NCBI GenBank assembly: GCA_029582155.1
Contig: CM055902.1
Location: 19,107,248-19,171,247 of the forward strand
Length of the DNA stretch: 64,000 nucleotides
Source: Panopea generosa
Lineage: Eukaryota > Mollusca > Bivalvia > Adapedonta > Hiatellidae
Direction: 5' to 3'
This document shows, one piece after another, positions 54,401 to 60,400 of this stretch. Below the pieces are notes generated by a model. That model saw nothing but the letters and a program-made list of their open reading frames with translations. It made no database searches and was not told the origin of the DNA. A program made the position numbers and the translations under genes. Every line of letters begins with the position of its first letter. Positions within the stretch are counted from its first letter, which is position 1.

Positions 54401-57400
54401 CTGATCCTTGACGTGATGTTCTACCACTTGATCAAGCACTCCACATTTGGGGTTAGGGTAAGAGATATGATTAGGATATCTGCTTAAATCAAAGATCTAC
54501 AATTGTATGATGCATCTTCCTGATTGTTAATTAATGAACTCTGTTTTGTACTTTACAGTTTCCACTGAGTGTCAGGTGAACAATGGGATGTGCAGCCATC
54601 TTTGTTTGCCTGCCCCACTTCCCAGGGGACACACTTGTGCCTGCCCCACCGGTATACTGTTGAATGAAGACAAAAGTACCTGCAATAAAGGTAAGAGTTA
54701 ACCGATAACTGAATTAACTTTTTTCTTATCATCAACATCTGATAGTTTTAATTGTTAGCTCTAGACACCAATAGTAATGTAAGGCCAATTCCAGCCTTCT
54801 TTATCCGTAGAAGAATGGGATTTAATGCCATCTTCATCACTGAGGTATAGTTATGTGGTATCCAGTTTTATGCTGTGGAGAGAAATAGAATACATAAATA
54901 TAGATCTAAATTCTCAATTTTTCCAAGTAACTGGCAGATTTTCTGACTTGAAATTTCTGTACAGATCTTGAGTGAAGCCCACAGCATTGTAAGTTGGGTA
55001 AAGTGAACTCAAGGATCTTTTTTTTTTTAATTTGGTTTAAAACCGTTTTTAACACATACGGTAAAACCTGTCTTAAGCAACCAGTTAAGGGAAGGAGCCA
55101 CAGTGGCCTTTATAGACAGGTTGTTGCTTAAAACATGTTAATTTACTCTGAAAGCATATGAATGGGAAATAGAAAATATGGCTGCTTAATAGAGGTGACC
55201 GCTTACACATGTTTGACTGTAATTGGTTATATATCCATTTAGAGTTTTATTGAAGGAGGATTAACCTCAAAATGAATATGAGTAGAACTACCGTCCTTCC
55301 AGAAGTAACTGGCAAACATTCTCACATAAGTTTTTTGGACTGAGTTGGACTCGGAACACAGATCTCAGGGGTAAGATGTAAATGGTTATGAAATGAAAGC
55401 GCCTTAGATCACATGGTCACGGAGGACCTTTCTAGAGGATCTACAAATACCAGTGCATTATATGTTAACCTTTTACTTCATATAGACGTCTTTGGACACC
55501 TAATATAGAAGACTTTTGAATTATTGGGTGAATTATGTTTATATTAACTGACAGAGTAGAAAACAGTGCAGGAAGTGTTCAGATTGCTCGTTACGAGCAA
55601 TCTGAACTCTTCCTGCACTGTTTTCAAAGGCCTTCTGTGATTGGTGCGGGAAAACGCGTATCTATGGAGTAAAGGGTTAAAAGAGTTGAAGTATATTTTG
55701 AATAAGTTGAAAGGAAGAATTGTGGAACATGTAGGCCAGTGTTGGAGCATCAGATCCAAGATTGAAGGGTCATGGGTTCAATCCTCCGCCACGGCAATAT
55801 GTGGTGTACTTCAGCAAGACACTTTATCTGCATATACTATGTACTGGTTCTACACAGAAAAATTTTGAACGTGATTTGTCTAAGTTATAATAACTTGTTT
55901 CATAATCAAAGTAAATAAATAAATTAAATAAAAATGATATTTATAAAAAATTTATAAAAAAAAAATAATGAAAAAGAAGTGATGGTTGGAATGCAATATA
56001 TGTAGTCAACGACAAGTAACGGTATTTTAACTTCGTATTTTTTCAATGAGTGAATATGCACATTCTTGTTTTAGTTCTTTAAAATATCATTCGTTTTGAC
56101 AGTGTTTTTTTCTAAGGAGTTGTGATTTACTTGGAAAAAACCCTTTGATAACATTTATTCTGTTTGATTTCAGACATGATAAACTTTTTGATATTTGCCC
56201 AGCGTACGGACATACGTAAGATATCTTTGGATGTGGACTACTACTCGGACGTCACCTTGTCCATCCCATCTCTGAAAAATGCCATAGCCATAAGTGTGGA
56301 TCCTGTATACGGTACGAGCAATTATATCATTTATCATTGGCGTGACAGGTCAAGCAAATTGATAAGCCCATGTAATATCATCATGCATATATTGAATATT
56401 TCATGTGAGATGAATATTGAATGAACCCAATGGAACTACAACAACAATTGGTTTTGCATTCTTAAAAGAGAAAATATACAAAATACATACTTTTTAAGTC
56501 ATTCTACAACAGGTCAAGCAAATTCATAAACTCATTTAATATCAACAGAGGTAACATAAAGAATAACATGTATATTTGCTTTCAAGTTCCCATACACAAA
56601 GTTGTGTATACAAATTGTAAGCGTTGTTCTTGTTCTTAGAAAGAAATAATACTATAGTCTCAAACGTGGAGTTATGTTAGGTAATATTTTATTTTGTATC
56701 ATAAAATTGATAAGCATAATAAACAGTGAAATAATTATGTTTCTTTGTTGTCTGTAGCATATATCTCCTGTTTTGTGTAGAATACTGTGTTCAGCCAAAA
56801 CGTAATTAAATCTACAACTGGTTTTGCATTGCTATAGGCAAGGTGTATTGGACAGATACTGTCCTTGACAAGATCAAACGCTCAAACCTTGATGGCTCTA
56901 ATGTAGAGGATGTCGTTGCCAACGGATTGGACACACCTGACGGGATGGTTGTCGATGAAATAGGGCGTAAAATATACTGGACAGATACAGGTGCGTTGGA
57001 GGTTTCCAATTTTTTGTTATTAATGGAAAAAAAGACACTTAATTTTATACATTGATACCTCAAGTAACGGAGTTGCAGGGGTGAGTATATTGGTTTCACC
57101 ATGTCTATTTGTCTGGCCTGTAATTTCTTCAGTTTTGTCCCTGACTAAAAATTTGCTCCATAGTGACTAGGTGATACTTTGGTGGAGTATTGCAGTTTCT
57201 TAGATATTTATGTTATTATCTGACATCATTTACATGATGTATATTTAATGAGCTTATTGGGTAGGGCTGCCAAGACCGAGAAAGTCTAGATAATATGAAT
57301 TAACTTCGGATCAGTGTAAAATTATGTATTAGGCCATCCTTAAAAAATAAACTGTTTGCTGTGCTCCTACCTACTCACTCAAATTTGCAGCTACCCAAAC

Positions 57401-60400
57401 TTTATTTTTTGAATGTCAAAGTGTGTTTTTTTCATGATTTCTGTCCATTTTTCTTTAAAATGGCTATGTAAAATCAAAATTTGGCAAAAAATAAAAAAAG
57501 TAGCTACCTACCTTCCCGTATGAAGAATAGCGAGTCTGAGCACAGCAATCAAATATTTTTAGCTTGCCGGGACAAAGTCCAAGGAGAGCTATTGTCATGA
57601 CCCCGGCGGCGTTGTTGGTGTCGTCTGTAGACACCCAGGTTAAACTTTTGCGTTTAAGTTTAAGATACATGTATGTATGCAACCACTCATTGGATGTGAA
57701 TGAAACTTTGCATGTGTGTTCACCATCATCAGTGGAACACACACAGACAAGAACCGTAACTCTGGATTGCATTTTGGCACAGTTATGGCCCTTTTTGGAC
57801 TTAGACACTCAGAGGCGAGCTTTGTTGGTCTTCTGACAACTCTTGTTTTAAGGGTTGCCTTAATACTTTAATATCTTAATATAAGTGATCATCACATACT
57901 TATTTGGATTCTTATAATATTGACATAAATTATTTTTAAAACGTTTTCATTGAAATTAGCTTTCAGTTGACCAAAAACATGTGTTTACCATAAAGTAAAA
58001 AAAAGATATTGTCCGAAGAAAATAACCAAACATTAAGTAAGAATAATTAACCAAACGTACACAAGAAATATACCTGTGTGAATAGTGCAGAGTTTCTGGT
58101 CCCTACTCAACTGTTTCCTTTGTATTGATTTTCAGGTTTGAATCGTATAGAACTTGCAAACCTTGACGGGACCATGAGGAAAGTCTTGGTGTGGGAGGGG
58201 CTTGATAAACCGAGGGCCATTGCTCTGTTATATAAAGAAAGGTATGTTATTATGTGAAGTGACGTGTTGGTCGTATGAATCTAGGTAATATAACTAACGG
58301 ATATACATGTACCCTTAAATTAAATAAATGAAAGAAAGGGCTGGAATTCGACACTCAAGATTAAAGAACTGTTAATTTATATGTTTTAGATGAGATTTTA
58401 TTTTATTAAAAAGTTGCTGAAGTTGATAGTTGTTTCCTTTTTGTGTACATGAAGTTTTTCACTTAGATTAAAAATAACCTAGATACTAAACTGTAACATT
58501 ACACTGCTGTAAAAACTGACTTTAAAACCCATCTAAATGGCACCCATCAAAATCGAAAATGCAGTTTTAATGAGATTGTACATACAGCTTGTAACAGTGT
58601 AGTAATGATTTACTTCATTCTATTATTTACAGATACATGTATTGGACTGACTGGGGAAAGTTTCCTAAGATAGAAAGGGCTGAGTTGGATGGAAGTAATC
58701 GTAAAGTTATCGTATCTAAAAATATAATCTGGCCCAATGGTCTCACAGTAGATAAAGAGACATCGAGGATATTGTGGGCAGATGCTAGAACAGAGGTAAA
58801 TATTGTAAACTGTTCATCTGTAAGCTATCCAAGTTACCACATACAGCATAGTAAACCATATTTGTCCTAAAAATGCTTAATATTTCAAAAGTGAAAAAAG
58901 TAATAAAAGATATTACTATTAAAATAATAATGTATAATTTTATGTTGTTAATTGAATTGGATAAGCCACAACCTCCGGATCTCTTATTAAGTGAGGTGGT
59001 AGTGTATTGGATAGAGTGTCGGCCACTCACAATAGAGGTTGCGGATTTAATCATCAGTTTAACCCGATGTCTTTAAAAAAAAAAACAGTCAGTATTGGTT
59101 CTACCCAGGAAGTGGACTCTAGAGCATTTCATATAATCTCTGGGCTTTCTATGCAATCGAGCTAAAACAAATTAGTATAAACTAATTTGTTAATTGTTAC
59201 TATGTGAATTATAACGGATACATAATCAACTTCCGAGCCTGTTTAGTGGGCAACCCATGGTTTGTTGACTCTATTGAACTGAATACTTACGTGAGGTAAT
59301 ATGACAACAATCTGTCTGCCCTTTCGTTTTCCGCCAACAGTTTCACATCTAGTTATCTCTGAACGTATCTGACCCATTTAACCAAATTTCATATTTGTGT
59401 TCCTTAAACTTGTCACGCTTAAATATGTTTAAATTACGACTGTGATGTCATTTTGACTCCACTTTAGCGGTACAAACTCATACATAGCCTTGTATAAGGA
59501 AAAAACTCTTCTTTGCTCTGAAACTACAAATGACATGTTACGGACCAAGCCTTAATCAAGACCCAGGGGTTATATATGGCCTGTACTCAGAATTTCAAGC
59601 TTTTTTATTTGCAAATTGAAAATCGCTATACTGCTGCTGTGTAATATTTATATTTATAATTTATTGAAGTTGATAGAGTCTGTGGACCTGAACGGGGAGC
59701 ATCGTCAAGTGCTTGTGTCCAAGGTGGCTCACCCATACAACCTGGCCATCTCTGGAGACCTCATATACTGGACAGACTGGCAGAAAACGTCGGTGTTCAG
59801 TGCCCTGAAGGATGGTTCCCAGCCTAACAAGCAAAACCTGGTCCTGCCCAAACTGACAGGAATTATGGATATTCACGCGGTTCATATGAATCAGAAAGGT
59901 AATGGCCTTCTCCAGGGGTTTTGTGTCTCCTCTCATCGTCTTGTTTGTAATATGTTAGTTATTGTTTCATAATCTACAGTTGTATTGATTACAGTTTGTT
60001 CTTTTTATAATTTGAATAAGGCTGCTTTTAATGTGTCCATGATGGATTTTTTGCATAAAAATTGCATAGTCTGTCAGTTTGTATGTCCAGCATTTTATTT
60101 TTATCAATAACTTTGTCACGCTGGGGTGGGGTGGGGGGGGGGTTAATTAATGCCACACCATGGCATGACATTGTGCTGCAGGTATGACCCAGATTCAATG
60201 GTTGTGTGTGTGGGGGGTGGGGTGACACTGGTCACTAACTATTGACATTATTGTTTATATCCAATGGTCTGTTTTCCTTATGAAATGGAGTGCTTATATA
60301 CTTGCAGTAAAAAGAAAGATAAATAATTAAAACTATTTTTTGCACAGAATGAAGTTTCGGCAAGGAACAATGAATTTTTGAAACTACTTTGGTATTTAGA

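Noticed and set aside
57464..57836. 114-codon minus and 90-codon plus frames in the intron of propeller 3
   Set aside because: They lie in a dispersed repeat whose wording recurs at 24130-24830; both strands are open because of its composition.
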